Source: Pseudogemmobacter bohemicus (GTDB lineage Bacteria > Pseudomonadota > Alphaproteobacteria > Rhodobacterales > Rhodobacteraceae). From it: a stretch of 64,000 bases of DNA. A program made the translations under genes and the position numbers. The stretch covers positions 1,471,509 to 1,535,508 of the forward strand of contig NZ_QNHG01000001.1 of assembly GCF_003290025.1 (NCBI RefSeq), written 5' to 3'. Position 1 is the first letter of the stretch; every line of letters begins with the position of its first letter. This document shows positions 51,719-61,334 of the stretch, piece after piece. The notes below the pieces were generated by a model, which made no database searches, was not told the origin of the DNA, and saw nothing but the letters and a program-made list of their open reading frames with translations.

Positions 51719-54700
51719 TCTGCTTTTCCCCATCCTTGTCGTAGAAGACCGGATCAACCACCTTCGCCTGGGCCGAGACGCCGCCGGTCATGGCGGTGAA
51801 TTCGACCACCTCGCCCATCCGGGCCGGGCCGTTCAGCAACAGCCCCATCGCGATGCCCTTTTTCAGCGCCGGCGAATAATAGGTCGAGGTGATGCGCCCC
51901 TGGGCATTCCTGAACCCGTATTCATTGGTGCCGGCCGCGATGACATAGGCGCCATCGGGGATGACGGATCCGTCAAGGCTCTCGAACCCGACCAGCTTCC
52001 AGCGGTCTTTCGCGGCCAAAAAGGTCCTCTGCTGGCCGCGCTTGCCAAGGAAATCTTCTTTCTTCTTCGAGATCGCCCAGTCGAGGTTCAGATCCTGCGG
52101 GATCACCGTCCCGTCGGTCTCATCCCCGATCATAATAAAGCCCTTTTCGGCGCGCAGAACATGCAGCCCCTCGGTGCCATAGGTCTGCAACCCGAACTCC
52201 TGGCCCTCGGAATAGAGCAGTTCCCAGAAGGCCAGCGCATGGCTTGCCGGCACCGCGATCTCATAGCTGAGTTCGCCCGAGAAAGAGATGCGGTGGACGC
52301 GCACCGGGAAGCCCCCCAGCTCGCCGTCTTTGAAGGTCATAAAGGGCAGCGCCTCTTTCGAGACATCCATGCCGCCGATTTTTTCCAGGAGTTTCCGCGC
52401 ATTGGGGCCGACCACGGCGATCTGGCCATATTGCTCGGTCACATTGGCGGTATAGACCTGCCAGTCCCACCATTCGCATTGCAGCCAGTCTTCCATCCAT
52501 GCGTGGATGCGGTCCGCCCCGCCCGAGGTGGTATGGCAAAGCCAGGTATCCTCGGCGATGCGGATCACCACGCCGTCATCCGAGAGGAAGCCCTGCTCGT
52601 TGCACATCAGCCCATAGCGGCATTTGCCCACGCCGAGGTTCGACATGACATTGGTATAGAGCATGTCGAGGAATTTGCCCGCATCCGGGCCCTTGACGAT
52701 GATCTTGCCCAGCGTCGATGCATCGAGCAGCCCGAGACGGTCGCGGGTATTGACCACCTCGCGGTTCACCGCCTGCTCATGCGTTTCGCCTGCACGCGGA
52801 TAGGTATAGGGGCGCTGCCAGAGGCCCACGGGCTCCATATAGGCGCCCTGGGCCAGGTGCCAGTCATGCATCGGCGTCTTGCGCAAGGGCTGGAAGATAT
52901 CGCCCCTGGCCTCACCCGCCAGCGCGCCGATGGTCACCGGCGTATAGGGCGGGCGGAACGTGGTGGTGCCGACGCGGGGGATCTCTTCAGACAGTGCATC
53001 AGCAAGCACCGCGAGACCATTGATATTCGACAGCTTTCCCTGATCCGTCGCCATGCCCAAAGTGGTATAGCGCTTGGTATGTTCGACCGAGACATAGCCC
53101 TCGCGCGCCGCGAGCTGCACGTCGGAAACCTTCACATCATTCTGGAAATCGAGCCACATTTTCGATTTCAGCTCGATGCCGGCCGAGGCCGGCATGATCC
53201 AGACCGGCAGAATGGCGCCCTCTTCGACCGGATCGGCGATGGCAGCCTCTGCAGCACCGGCATCAAGGCCCAGGGATTGCACCGCAAGCCGCGCCTGCTC
53301 AACCGCATCCCGCAGCGCCGCATCTGCCGTAAGCGCGCCATTGGCGGCGCCCAGCGGCCAGACCAGTGCGGAGCCGTCATGGTTCAGCGGCGGGCGGGCA
53401 GCATCGGGGCGGAACAGCGCGCGGTCGGCATCCCAGACCAGCTTACCGCCACAATGGGACCACAGATGCACCACCGGCGACCAGCCGCCCGACATGGCGA
53501 CCGCGTCGCAGGCGATATCCTCGACCGCGCCGCCCTCGCCGGCCTGGAGACCGATGGAGACGCCGGTGACCCGCTTGCCCCCTTTGACCTTTATAATGCC
53601 GCGACCGGTCTCGATGCGGATCCCAAGCGCGCGGGCGCGGGACGGCAATTCCCCGACCGGTGCGGGCCGGGCGTCAATCACGGTGACCTGGAGCCCGTAT
53701 TCCTTCAGCGTGATCGCGGTGCGATAGGCATCATCATTATTGGTGACGACGACCGTGTGCTCCCCCGGTGAGACCGCGAAATTCACCGCGTAATCGCGCG
53801 CGGCAGCGGCCAGCATGACGCCGGGAATATCATTGCCGGCAAAGGAAAGCGGCCGCTCCAGCGCACCGGTCGCAGCGATCACCGTCGCAGCGCGGATACG
53901 CCAGAGACGCTTCCTCGGTCGCCCGTCGCCGGGGGTGTGATCGGCGATGCGTTCCTCGGCCAGCACATAGCCGTGATCATAGACGCCCGAGACCATCGAC
54001 CGGGCGCGGAGCGTGACATTCTCCATCGCCTCAAGGGCTTGCAGCGCGTTCCTGACCCAGTCTTCGGCCGGCTTCCCGTCAATGATATCGCCATCGACCG
54101 GCGCGCGGCCGCCCCAATGGGCAGTCTGTTCAAGGACCAGTACCTTCGCACCCGAAGCGCCCGCAACCAGTGCCGCCTGGAGGCCGGCAATGCCGCCCCC
54201 TGCGATCAGGATATCGCAATGGCCATAGGTATATTCGTAGTGGTCGGCATCCGCCTCTTCCGGCGGTTTGCCAAGCCCTGCGGAGCGGCGGATCACCGGC
54301 TCGAACAGGTGTTTCCAGGCCGAGCGCGGATGGATGAAGGTCTTGTAATAGAACCCGGCCGGCAGGAAACGCGCCAGCTTGTTGTTCACCGCGCCGATAT
54401 CGAATTCGAGGCTGGGCCAGTGATTCTGGCTGGCCGAGGTCAGGCCATCAAACAGCTCGGTCGTGGTGACGCGCTGGTTGGGCTCATAGCGCGCGCCGGT
54501 GCCGAGGGCGACCAGCGCATTCGGCTCTTCCGGACCGGAGGCCACGATGCCGCGCGGACGGTGATATTTGAACGAGCGCCCGACCAGCAGCTGATCATTT
54601 GCCAAAAGCGCCGAAGCCAGCGTATCGCCCCGCAGCCCCTGCATCTTTTTGCCGTTGAACGAAAATTCCATCCGGGCCGATCTGTCGATCAGACGCCCGC

Positions 54701-54722
54701 CCTTTTGCAGCCTCGCGCTCAT
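51711..54722 (-). CDS. soxA: Sarcosine oxidase alpha subunit
   Basis: 1003 residues. The N-terminus carries a ferredoxin-like lobe (MEFSFNGKKMQGLRGDTLASALLAND), then the NAD-binding fold CDILIAGGGIAGLQAALVAGASGAKVLVLE, and a C-terminal aminomethyltransferase (T-protein) half that accepts the formaldehyde unit on tetrahydrofolate. The complex oxidises sarcosine to glycine, H2O2 and methylene-THF. Overlaps soxD by 4 bp. Confidence 0.96.
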   Translation of the reverse strand: MSARLQKGGRLIDRSARMEFSFNGKKMQGLRGDTLASALLANDQLLVGRSFKYHRPRGIVASGPEEPNALVALGTGARYEPNQRVTTTELFDGLTSASQNHWPSLEFDIGAVNNKLARFLPAGFYYKTFIHPRSAWKHLFEPVIRRSAGLGKPPEEADADHYEYTYGHCDILIAGGGIAGLQAALVAGASGAKVLVLEQTAHWGGRAPVDGDIIDGKPAEDWVRNALQALEAMENVTLRARSMVSGVYDHGYVLAEERIADHTPGDGRPRKRLWRIRAATVIAATGALERPLSFAGNDIPGVMLAAAARDYAVNFAVSPGEHTVVVTNNDDAYRTAITLKEYGLQVTVIDARPAPVGELPSRARALGIRIETGRGIIKVKGGKRVTGVSIGLQAGEGGAVEDIACDAVAMSGGWSPVVHLWSHCGGKLVWDADRALFRPDAARPPLNHDGSALVWPLGAANGALTADAALRDAVEQARLAVQSLGLDAGAAEAAIADPVEEGAILPVWIMPASAGIELKSKMWLDFQNDVKVSDVQLAAREGYVSVEHTKRYTTLGMATDQGKLSNINGLAVLADALSEEIPRVGTTTFRPPYTPVTIGALAGEARGDIFQPLRKTPMHDWHLAQGAYMEPVGLWQRPYTYPRAGETHEQAVNREVVNTRDRLGLLDASTLGKIIVKGPDAGKFLDMLYTNVMSNLGVGKCRYGLMCNEQGFLSDDGVVIRIAEDTWLCHTTSGGADRIHAWMEDWLQCEWWDWQVYTANVTEQYGQIAVVGPNARKLLEKIGGMDVSKEALPFMTFKDGELGGFPVRVHRISFSGELSYEIAVPASHALAFWELLYSEGQEFGLQTYGTEGLHVLRAEKGFIMIGDETDGTVIPQDLNLDWAISKKKEDFLGKRGQQRTFLAAKDRWKLVGFESLDGSVIPDGAYVIAAGTNEYGFRNAQGRITSTYYSPALKKGIAMGLLLNGPARMGEVVEFTAMTGGVSAQAKVVDPVFYDKDGEKQNV

Positions 54723-55042
54723 TTCCAGCCCTTCCAGTCCGGCCGTTTCGCCTTGATCTTCGCGATCAGTTCCGCAGGGGGTTCCGTGGTCTGGGCGGGA
54801 TATGTCCCGAAGACCTCAAGCGTCGCGGTGCAGCGCGCTGCAAGGAACCATTTGCCGCAGCCGTAAGCATGGCGCCAGCGTTCGAAATGCACGCCTTTGG
54901 GGTTCTTGCGGGCGAACATATAGGCCTCGAATTCCTCATCCGAAGAGCCGGGACCGAAGCGTTTCAGATGCGCCTCACCGCCGGGGGCGAGTTCGGTTTC
55001 CTCGGCTTTGACACCGCAGCAGGGGCATTCAAGGATCAGCAT
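54719..55042 (-). CDS. soxD: Sarcosine oxidase delta subunit
   Basis: 107 residues. MLILECPCCGVKAEETELAPGGEAHLKRFG followed by FARKNPKGVHFERWRHAYGCGKWFLAAR: the CPCCG, His and YGCGKWF residues are the zinc site of SoxD. The family is usually about 95-105 residues, so it is complete. Confidence 0.95.
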   Translation of the reverse strand: MLILECPCCGVKAEETELAPGGEAHLKRFGPGSSDEEFEAYMFARKNPKGVHFERWRHAYGCGKWFLAARCTATLEVFGTYPAQTTEPPAELIAKIKAKRPDWKGWK

Positions 55043-55069
55043 TGGTGCACCCTCGGGCTGGCCGCGAGC

Positions 55070-55116
55070 CGGGGGCGCTGCCCCCGGACCCCCGGGATAT
55101 TTAAGGACAGATGAAA
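55070..55116. repeat. GC hairpin and GGGATATTT element between soxB and soxD
   Basis: CGGGGGC-GCT-GCCCCCG (55070-55086) followed by CCCGGGATATTTAAGGACAG and ATGAAA (55091-55116). It sits inside the sox operon, in a 412-bp gap between soxB and soxD that otherwise holds no supported gene. Confidence 0.6.
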
Positions 55117-55454
55117 GGGGCCGACCGGCGCAATGGATGCGCGAAACACTGTGTGTCGGCGGCCGGGCGGCTTGAGAGAAAAGTGGCGGTTCGCCATGTC
55201 CTGCGGATGATATGCCGCTGCGGCAGCGAATTCACCTGGCAGGACGGCCTCATCATCGGGGTGAGTTGCGGTGGGTCCCTTCCCGGCCCTCTGATCGCAG
55301 GATGGTACGATCTGCGCAAAAAGGAGCGTCCTGGCAGCAAGCAATACCCCGGCTCTTTGGCCGTTCGCTACCCTTTGCAGATCCTGTGCTGCATATTCGA
55401 CCAGGCTTTTACCGCCTTGCTCAGCGGGATTTGACGGAATGCTGGATCGCGGCA

Positions 55455-56702
55455 TCAATGCGCCACCCCGGCGGCGACGGATTCGTCGATGAAGCGGCCC
55501 TCTTTGAAGCGCCACATGTCGAATTCCGAGGCCAGGGCGCCCGGCGCGCCTTTGGCCACCAGTTCCGCCATCGCCCAGCCAGAGCCCGGGATCGCCTTGA
55601 AGCCGCCCGTCCCCCAGCCGCAATTGATGAAGCAATTCCCCAGCGGCGTTTTCGAGATGATGGGCGAGCGGTCGCCGGTCATATCGACGATGCCGCCCCA
55701 TTGCCGCAGCATTTTCAGGCGCGAGATGATCGGGAAGGTCTCGACCAGGGCGCGCAGCGTTTCCTCGACATGGTGGAAGGAGCCGCGTTGGGTATAGTTG
55801 TTGAAGCCGTCGGTGCCGCCGCCGATCACCAGCTCGCCCTTGTCGGACTGGCTGATATAGCCGTGGACGGTATTGGCCATCACGACGATGTCGATCACCG
55901 GCTTGATCGGTTCCGAGACCAGCGCCTGGAGGGCCATGGATTCAACCGGCAACCGGAAGCCCGCCATTTCCGCCAGCACACCGGAATGGCCTGCAACGAC
56001 GATCCCCAGCTTGTTGCAGCCGATCTCGCCGCGGGTGGTTTCCACCCCGGTCACCACGCCGTTTTGCTGGCGCACGGCGGTGACTTCGCAATTCTGGATG
56101 ATGTCCATGCCCATATCCGAGCAGGCCCGCGCATAGCCCCAGGCCACCGCGTCATGGCGTGCGGTGCCGCCCCGCGCCTGCCATTGCCCGCCTAAGACCG
56201 GATACCGCGGCCCGTGCAGGTTGATGATCGGCACCACCTTTTTCACCTGTTCGGGGCTCAGCCATTCGGTGGCGACACCTTGCAGCTGATTGGCATGGAC
56301 GGTGCGCTTATAGCCCCTGACCTCGTGATGGGTCTGCGCCAGCATCAGAAGGCCGCGCGGGCTGAACATGATGTTGTAATTCAGGTCCTGGCTGAGGTTT
56401 TCGTAAAGCGAGCGCGCTTTCTCGAAGATCGCCGAGGAACTGTCCTGGAGGTAGTTCGAGCGGATGATCGTCGTATTGCGGCCGGTATTGCCGCCGCCGA
56501 GCCAGCCCTTCTCGATCACCGCGACATTCCGGATGCCGTGGTTCTTACCAAGATAATAGGCAGTGGCCAGACCATGACCGCCGGCCCCTACAATGATGAC
56601 ATCATAGTGTTTTTTCGGCTCGGGAGAGGTCCAGGCCCTGCCCCAGCCGGAATGGTAGCGCAGTGCCTCGCGGGCCAGGGCAAAGACCGAATAACGCCGC
56701 AT
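55455..56702 (-). CDS. soxB: Sarcosine oxidase beta subunit
   Basis: 415 residues from MRRYSVFALAREALRYHSGW, with GGCGGAGG upstream; this matches the usual length, and the frame opens 102 bp further up. FAD site YDVIIVGAGGHGLATAYYLGKNH, FMN/FAD-attachment and substrate region SDKGELVIGGGTDG and INCGWGTGGFKAIPGSG. Subunit carrying the sarcosine dehydrogenation site. First gene of soxBDAG. Confidence 0.96.
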   Translation of the reverse strand: MRRYSVFALAREALRYHSGWGRAWTSPEPKKHYDVIIVGAGGHGLATAYYLGKNHGIRNVAVIEKGWLGGGNTGRNTTIIRSNYLQDSSSAIFEKARSLYENLSQDLNYNIMFSPRGLLMLAQTHHEVRGYKRTVHANQLQGVATEWLSPEQVKKVVPIINLHGPRYPVLGGQWQARGGTARHDAVAWGYARACSDMGMDIIQNCEVTAVRQQNGVVTGVETTRGEIGCNKLGIVVAGHSGVLAEMAGFRLPVESMALQALVSEPIKPVIDIVVMANTVHGYISQSDKGELVIGGGTDGFNNYTQRGSFHHVEETLRALVETFPIISRLKMLRQWGGIVDMTGDRSPIISKTPLGNCFINCGWGTGGFKAIPGSGWAMAELVAKGAPGALASEFDMWRFKEGRFIDESVAAGVAH

Positions 56703-56977
56703 CAGGGGAACCTCCGCCAAGTTCTCATTCATCGGGACATCGCGCACCCGTGGCTTACATCTTCTGCCCGCCGCCAGAGAAATTCCACCGTCTTCACGCG
56801 GCACAATCGGGAAAATTACGACACAGCGACCTGTGAGTACTGCGCCCGCTGCCCCATACCGGCTGCGGCGATTAGCCCGGCACTGCGGGCTTTTGCTGTG
56901 CGTGCAAAACCATTACATCAACGCGGAACGGATTTGCGACAACGGGTTTTACTGCAGCAGGGCGGCGAGGGCGGATA

Positions 56978-58387
56978 ATGGATGGAATCGGCGATGCCAC
57001 CGGGTTCTGGGTGGTGGCGACAGTGCTGGCGGCGGGGATTGCGGTCCTTCTGATCCTCAGCCTCGTCTTCGCGCGCCGCAATGCGGCCGAGCCCGAGCTG
57101 GCCCGCGATATCGGGCTGTACCGCCAGCAACTGACCGGAATCGGCCGCGACGAAGCACGCGGCGTGATCAGTGCCGCCGAGGCTGCGCGGCTGAAAACAG
57201 AGATCGGGCGTCGGCTGCTGGATGCCGACCGGCAGGATCGCGAGGCGGCAGCACGGCCAGCGGATGCGCGCGCGTTGCTGCTGGCGACCGTGCTGATCGT
57301 GCTGGCTATTGCGGCGGCGGCGGTGCTGTATCAGCGGCTGGGGCGGCCTGGTCAGCCGGATCTGCCCATGGCGACCCGTATTGCCGAGGCCGATAACCGG
57401 ATGGCCACCCGCCCCTCGCAGGCGGTCTATGTCGCCAATCTGCCGCCGATGATCCCGGCCGAACCCGAGCCGGATATGGTCGAACCGCTGCAAAGGCTGC
57501 GCGAAACGGTGGATCCGGCGGTTTCCGACAATCTCCAGGGCCTCGGCCTGCGCGCGACGATCGAGGCGCAGCTGGGGAATTACCCCGATGCGATTCTGGC
57601 GCAGACGCGGCTGATCCAGGTGCGGGGCGTCGATGCCGGCACCGCCGATTACAGCTTTCTGACGCTTTTGCTGGTCGAACAGGCCGAAGGCTATGTCTCG
57701 CCCGAGACCGAGGCGGCAGTGGTCAAGGGCCTCGGCCTTGCCGACCGTGCCGCCCTTGACCTTGTGGCGGATCTCTTGCTTGCGGCGTCCCAGGGATTCC
57801 AGCCCCGGGGCGGGGACCGCGCCACCCTGAACAGCCTGCCCCCGGTCAGCGATTCGACCGGGCCGCTCTTTCTGTTTGCGGGCGAGCTTTATGCCCAGGG
57901 CGGCCGGCCCGACCGCGCCTTCGCGCTGTGGCGGCCGCTGATCGAGACGGGGCCGCAGGATGCCTTCTGGGTGCCGCGCCTGCGCGAACAGATCCGCGCC
58001 GCCGCCTGGTTCGCCGGGGCCTGGGATTACCAGCTGCCGGAAGCGCCGCTGCGCGGCCCCGATGCCGCCGCCATCGCCGCCGCCGCCGGCAAGAGCGAGG
58101 CCGAAATCGGTGAGATGGCCGAGGGCATGGTCGCCGGGATGAATGCGCGGCTGCAAAGCGAGGGCGGCTCGGGCGCCGAATGGGCGCAGCTGATCCGGGG
58201 CCTGGTCGTGCTCGGCCGCGCGGATGAGGCGCGCGAAAGGCTTGAAATGGCCCGCAAAGCCTGGCCCGACGGGCCGGACCGCGCGCTGATCGAGGCGGCC
58301 GGCCGCGCCCTTCCCGCAGAGGCTCTTCCCGCAGAGGCCGTCCCAGAGACCCTGCCAGAGACCCTGCCAGAGGCAGGTGCCGAATGA
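56978..58387 (+). CDS. ccmI: Cytochrome c biogenesis protein CcmI
   Basis: 469 residues. Two transmembrane segments ([22 protein letters not shown] near the start and [20 protein letters not shown] near 95-118) with a Lys/Arg-rich cytoplasmic loop, then a TPR-like periplasmic domain that holds apocytochrome c for haem ligation. The C-terminus has short repeats ([23 protein letters not shown]). Overlaps ruvX as ATGA. Other ccm genes are not adjacent. Confidence 0.9.
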   Translation: MDGIGDATGFWVVATVLAAGIAVLLILSLVFARRNAAEPELARDIGLYRQQLTGIGRDEARGVISAAEAARLKTEIGRRLLDADRQDREAAARPADARALLLATVLIVLAIAAAAVLYQRLGRPGQPDLPMATRIAEADNRMATRPSQAVYVANLPPMIPAEPEPDMVEPLQRLRETVDPAVSDNLQGLGLRATIEAQLGNYPDAILAQTRLIQVRGVDAGTADYSFLTLLLVEQAEGYVSPETEAAVVKGLGLADRAALDLVADLLLAASQGFQPRGGDRATLNSLPPVSDSTGPLFLFAGELYAQGGRPDRAFALWRPLIETGPQDAFWVPRLREQIRAAAWFAGAWDYQLPEAPLRGPDAAAIAAAAGKSEAEIGEMAEGMVAGMNARLQSEGGSGAEWAQLIRGLVVLGRADEARERLEMARKAWPDGPDRALIEAAGRALPAEALPAEAVPETLPETLPEAGAE

Positions 58388-58860
58388 TCCTTGAGGATAT
58401 TACTGCCCTTGCCGCGGAACTGCCCCCCTTTGGCGCGATTGCAGGGCTGGATCTGGGAACCAAGACCATTGGCGTCGCCATCTCGGATCTGCGCCGCTCG
58501 GTCGCGACGCCCTCGCTGGTGATCCGGCGTGAGAAATTCACCGTAGATGCCGCGAAGCTGCTGGAACTGATTGCCGCGCGCGAGGTGAAGGCGATCGTGC
58601 TGGGCCTGCCGCTGAACATGGATGGCAGCGAGGGGCCGCGCGCGCAATCAACCCGCGCCTTCGCCCGCAATCTGGAGAAACTGACGCCGCTGCCGATCAC
58701 CTGGTGGGATGAGCGCCTCTCGACCGTTGCGGCAGAAAGAGCGCTCCTGGAGGCGGATGCGTCGAGAAAGCGTCGGAAAGAGGTGATCGACGCGGTGGCG
58801 GCGGGCTATATTCTGCAAGGCGCGCTGGATCGGCTGGAAAGACTGGCGCGGGATGGATGA
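58384..58860 (+). CDS. ruvX: Holliday junction resolvase-like RuvX (YqgF)
   Basis: 158 residues of RNase H fold: [16 protein letters not shown] with the first catalytic Asp, [25 protein letters not shown], and [32 protein letters not shown] with the later acidic residues. The family processes pre-16S rRNA 5' ends. Coupled to ccmI by a 4-bp overlap. Confidence 0.93.
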   Translation: MILEDITALAAELPPFGAIAGLDLGTKTIGVAISDLRRSVATPSLVIRREKFTVDAAKLLELIAAREVKAIVLGLPLNMDGSEGPRAQSTRAFARNLEKLTPLPITWWDERLSTVAAERALLEADASRKRRKEVIDAVAAGYILQGALDRLERLARDG

Positions 58861-58869
58861 ACCGGGGCC

Positions 58870-59145
58870 ATGAATGACCTGGCGCCTGAGACGGAGAAGG
58901 GCAGCTTGAAAGACGATATCTGGGCGCGCAACGAGATCGAAAGCCCCTGTGTCAAGATCTGCGTGATCCATCGGGAAGCCGGGATCTGCGTCGGCTGCTA
59001 TCGCAGCCTGTCCGAGATTGGCAGCTGGTCCACGATCACCTCAGACGAGCGCCGCCGGATCATGGCCGACCTGTCCTCACGCGCAACATCCCTGGTGAAA
59101 CGCCGCGGCGGGCGGGCGGCAAGGCTTGACCGGCGCGAGGGCTGA
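58870..59145 (+). CDS. DUF1289 protein
   Basis: 91 residues. IESPCVKICVIHREAGICVGCYRSLSEIGSWSTITSDERRRIMADL is the DUF1289 domain with Cys in SPCVKIC and GICVGCYR (four Cys, probably metal-binding). 9 bp after ruvX, so third in the operon. Function unknown. Confidence 0.9.
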   Translation: MNDLAPETEKGSLKDDIWARNEIESPCVKICVIHREAGICVGCYRSLSEIGSWSTITSDERRRIMADLSSRATSLVKRRGGRAARLDRREG

Positions 59146-59155
59146 AACGCCGGAA

Positions 59156-59254
59156 CGGGGGCACTGCCCCCGCGCGGGTTCCCCGCTTCCCCCGGGATAT
59201 TTAAGGACAGATGAATGAAGCCCGGAGCGCTTTTCATCTGTCCTTAAATATCCC
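59156..59254. repeat. GC hairpin and inverted pair of GGGATATTT elements
   Basis: CGGGGGC-ACT-GCCCCCG (59156-59172), then CCCGGGATATTTAAGGACAG ATGAA (59191-59215) and its inverse copy TTCATCTGTCCTTAAATATCCC shifted to 59233-59254. The arms are almost perfect over 22 bp with a 17-bp loop. The clearest complete copy in the window. Confidence 0.75.
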
Positions 59255-59365
59255 GATGAAGGAGGTGGGAGCGCGCTTGTAAAGCATTGAAATCACTTAT
59301 CTCTGTTCCGCAAGCGCTACCCGCTGTGTTACAACTTTGTGCGACAAGTGATACACAAGAATTAT

Positions 59366-59617
59366 CGCTGAAGCTACGATGCCGACTGGTTCAGAGAGTC
59401 GTTGAAGGACAAGGGGATAAAGGCATGCATCCCCGACCGGAAGGGCAGGAAGAAAGCCATCAGGCACGACAAACGCCGTTACAAGCGCCGCAACCGCATC
59501 GGGATCATGTTCGGCAGGCTCAAGAGCTGGCGGCGCGTTGCAACCCGATACGACAGGTGCCCCATCATCTTCCTGTCCTCCATAGCCCTCGCAGCGACCG
59601 TCATCTTCTGGCTCTAA
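59366..59617 (+). pseudogene. IS5-family transposase C-terminal fragment
   Basis: The frame starts abruptly at SYDADWFRESLKDKGIKACI, then PDRKGRKKAIRHDKRRYKRR, NRIGIMFGRLKSWRRVATRY, DRCPIIFLSSIALAATVIFWL and a stop. This is the last third of an IS5-family transposase (DAGYDADWFR...CIP, RNRIERMFGRLKDWRRVATRYDR), with only the final Asp/Glu region left. The 5' two thirds are missing and an in-frame stop precedes it. Confidence 0.75.
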
Positions 59618-59849
59618 AGTTAATGAGTCTGGAGCCTGGCCTTGAGGTCGTTCCAGGTTATATTTTTTCGTTTTTCTTCCTGAGCCCTGGAAGTGGTTGT
59701 TTACTTTTCTTTTTCTGAACATGCAGAAGCTATTCTTTCCGTTGCCTGCTTCAATTCAATAGTATGATTTTTAAAGGATTATTTTGATACTTGCGGAGCG
59801 GACATTGTTTGCCGTGCGGGTGCTGGCACCCGCAAACCAGACTGCCTGA

Positions 59850-61178
59850 TCAGGCCCAGGATGGTATTTCAACGGCAGTCTCGCGCCCGTCAGCGTCCTG
59901 CAGCACGGGCGCGATCCCGGTGTTGATCGCGTCCAGCACGCGCAACCCATTTGCGGCGGCCTCGACCAGTGCATCGAACAGGGTGCTCCGGCTTGAGACA
60001 CGCCCCGCGCGGATCAGCAGGGCGATCATGGCGGCATCGTCAAGGCGGTGGAAGACGGTGCCAACGCTGCCCCCGTTCGGACGGATCTGCGCCAATCCCA
60101 ACCTTTGCAGCGCATCAAACCGCAGGTCCGGCGGGCCAGGATCGGCGGACGAACCTTCTTTCAGACTCAAATTCAGACCATCACATTGCCACCAAAAGGC
60201 ATTCAGTGCCAAAATAGTAGACCAGGTGATAAACTGCGACACCCGTTCCGCGTCACCACGGGTCAGGGCAATGACCCGCGCATGGATGGCCGCTTGCGCA
60301 GGGTTCATCGGCAGGGATGGCAGCGCAGAGCGATCCTCTGGCGCAGCTATGGCCTGCGGATCATGACCGGCAATCAGCAGATCCTGAAAGTCCATCGGCA
60401 GCGCCGAAGGACGGCCGCTCCAATGGCCAGTCACCACCAGAGTTTTCGCGAAGCCCGCCTTATCCATGATCTCCAGCACCCGCGCTCGCGGATGGGCAAT
60501 GACCAGTTCGGGGTTCGCGCGGTTTTCGACCCGGCTTTCGCCCTCCTGATACTTCAGCGCGAAATGCCCCTTGCCTGCGGCCAGCAGTTGATCAACCTCG
60601 GCATCCAGCAGGAAGATCGTCGTCACCAGCCGGCCCGACGGCTTCAGCACCCGCGCCGCCTCGTGCGCATAGGTTTCGACTGTGGGCAGATCGACATGGG
60701 TCAGGACCGAGATCATGAAGACCAGATCCAGACTGGCATCGTCAAAGGGAAAGCGGAAGCTCACCCCGTCTTCGGTGCCATCGGGATTGTAGGGCTTGCT
60801 TTTGACGTCAATCCGCCGAAAGCGGAAATTCGGATGGCGCGGCGTGATGTTCTGCTGCGCCCAGGCGATGCCATCGGCGTTCGGGTCAAGTCCGGTATAA
60901 TCGACATCCGGTCCCAGCCGCCGCGCCAGTGCCATCGCGATCCGCCCGAAGCCGCAGCCCAGATCCAGGATCCGGGCATTGTCCGGCAACTCACCCGCCG
61001 TCAGTATCGCGGCATAATGGTTTGCAACCTGCGGCGCGACGCCGCCATTGAACCGGGTTTCCTGTGCGACCGTAGGCTGAATGGTGGTCTCGACGCGGTC
61101 TTCCAGCTCTGCGGCGATCATGCAGGCCGAGCTCCAGAGGCGCTGGTGAATGGTGTCTGGACTGGTTTTTGGGGACAA
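59850..61178 (-). CDS. SAM-dependent methyltransferase with C-terminal extension
   Basis: About 442 residues from a TTG behind GGAG; ATG codons further in (MIAAELEDRV) are alternatives. RILDLGCGFGRIAMALARRLGPDVDYTGLDPNADGIAWAQ is motif I and II of class I methyltransferases, and FDDASLDLVFMISVLTHVDLPTVETYAHEAARVLKPSGRLVTTIF follows. The last 170 residues form a separate helical domain. The substrate is unknown; similar proteins methylate sugars or lipids. AT-rich flanks and an IS5 fragment next door suggest transfer. Confidence 0.75.
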   Translation of the reverse strand: MSPKTSPDTIHQRLWSSACMIAAELEDRVETTIQPTVAQETRFNGGVAPQVANHYAAILTAGELPDNARILDLGCGFGRIAMALARRLGPDVDYTGLDPNADGIAWAQQNITPRHPNFRFRRIDVKSKPYNPDGTEDGVSFRFPFDDASLDLVFMISVLTHVDLPTVETYAHEAARVLKPSGRLVTTIFLLDAEVDQLLAAGKGHFALKYQEGESRVENRANPELVIAHPRARVLEIMDKAGFAKTLVVTGHWSGRPSALPMDFQDLLIAGHDPQAIAAPEDRSALPSLPMNPAQAAIHARVIALTRGDAERVSQFITWSTILALNAFWWQCDGLNLSLKEGSSADPGPPDLRFDALQRLGLAQIRPNGGSVGTVFHRLDDAAMIALLIRAGRVSSRSTLFDALVEAAANGLRVLDAINTGIAPVLQDADGRETAVEIPSWA

Positions 61179-61334
61179 GGCGGCGGTCTCCGAAAAAAGT
61201 TCACTTGAGACACCGGTGCTGTGACCCGCCGAACACAGACCGACACTCTCGGGGTGGTGCGATCCGTGTCGCCACCATTGCAAACACCATGAATTTGTCC
61301 AGTGGCAGCCTGCATGACTTGTAAGCGGTGACAG

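Noticed and set aside
51531..53771. A 746-codon plus-strand frame opposite soxA
   Set aside because: Same kind of antisense shadow; soxA motifs on the minus strand are unambiguous.
55111..55434. 107-codon frame in the soxB-soxD gap
   Set aside because: No homology or ribosome site; begins inside the intergenic repeat.
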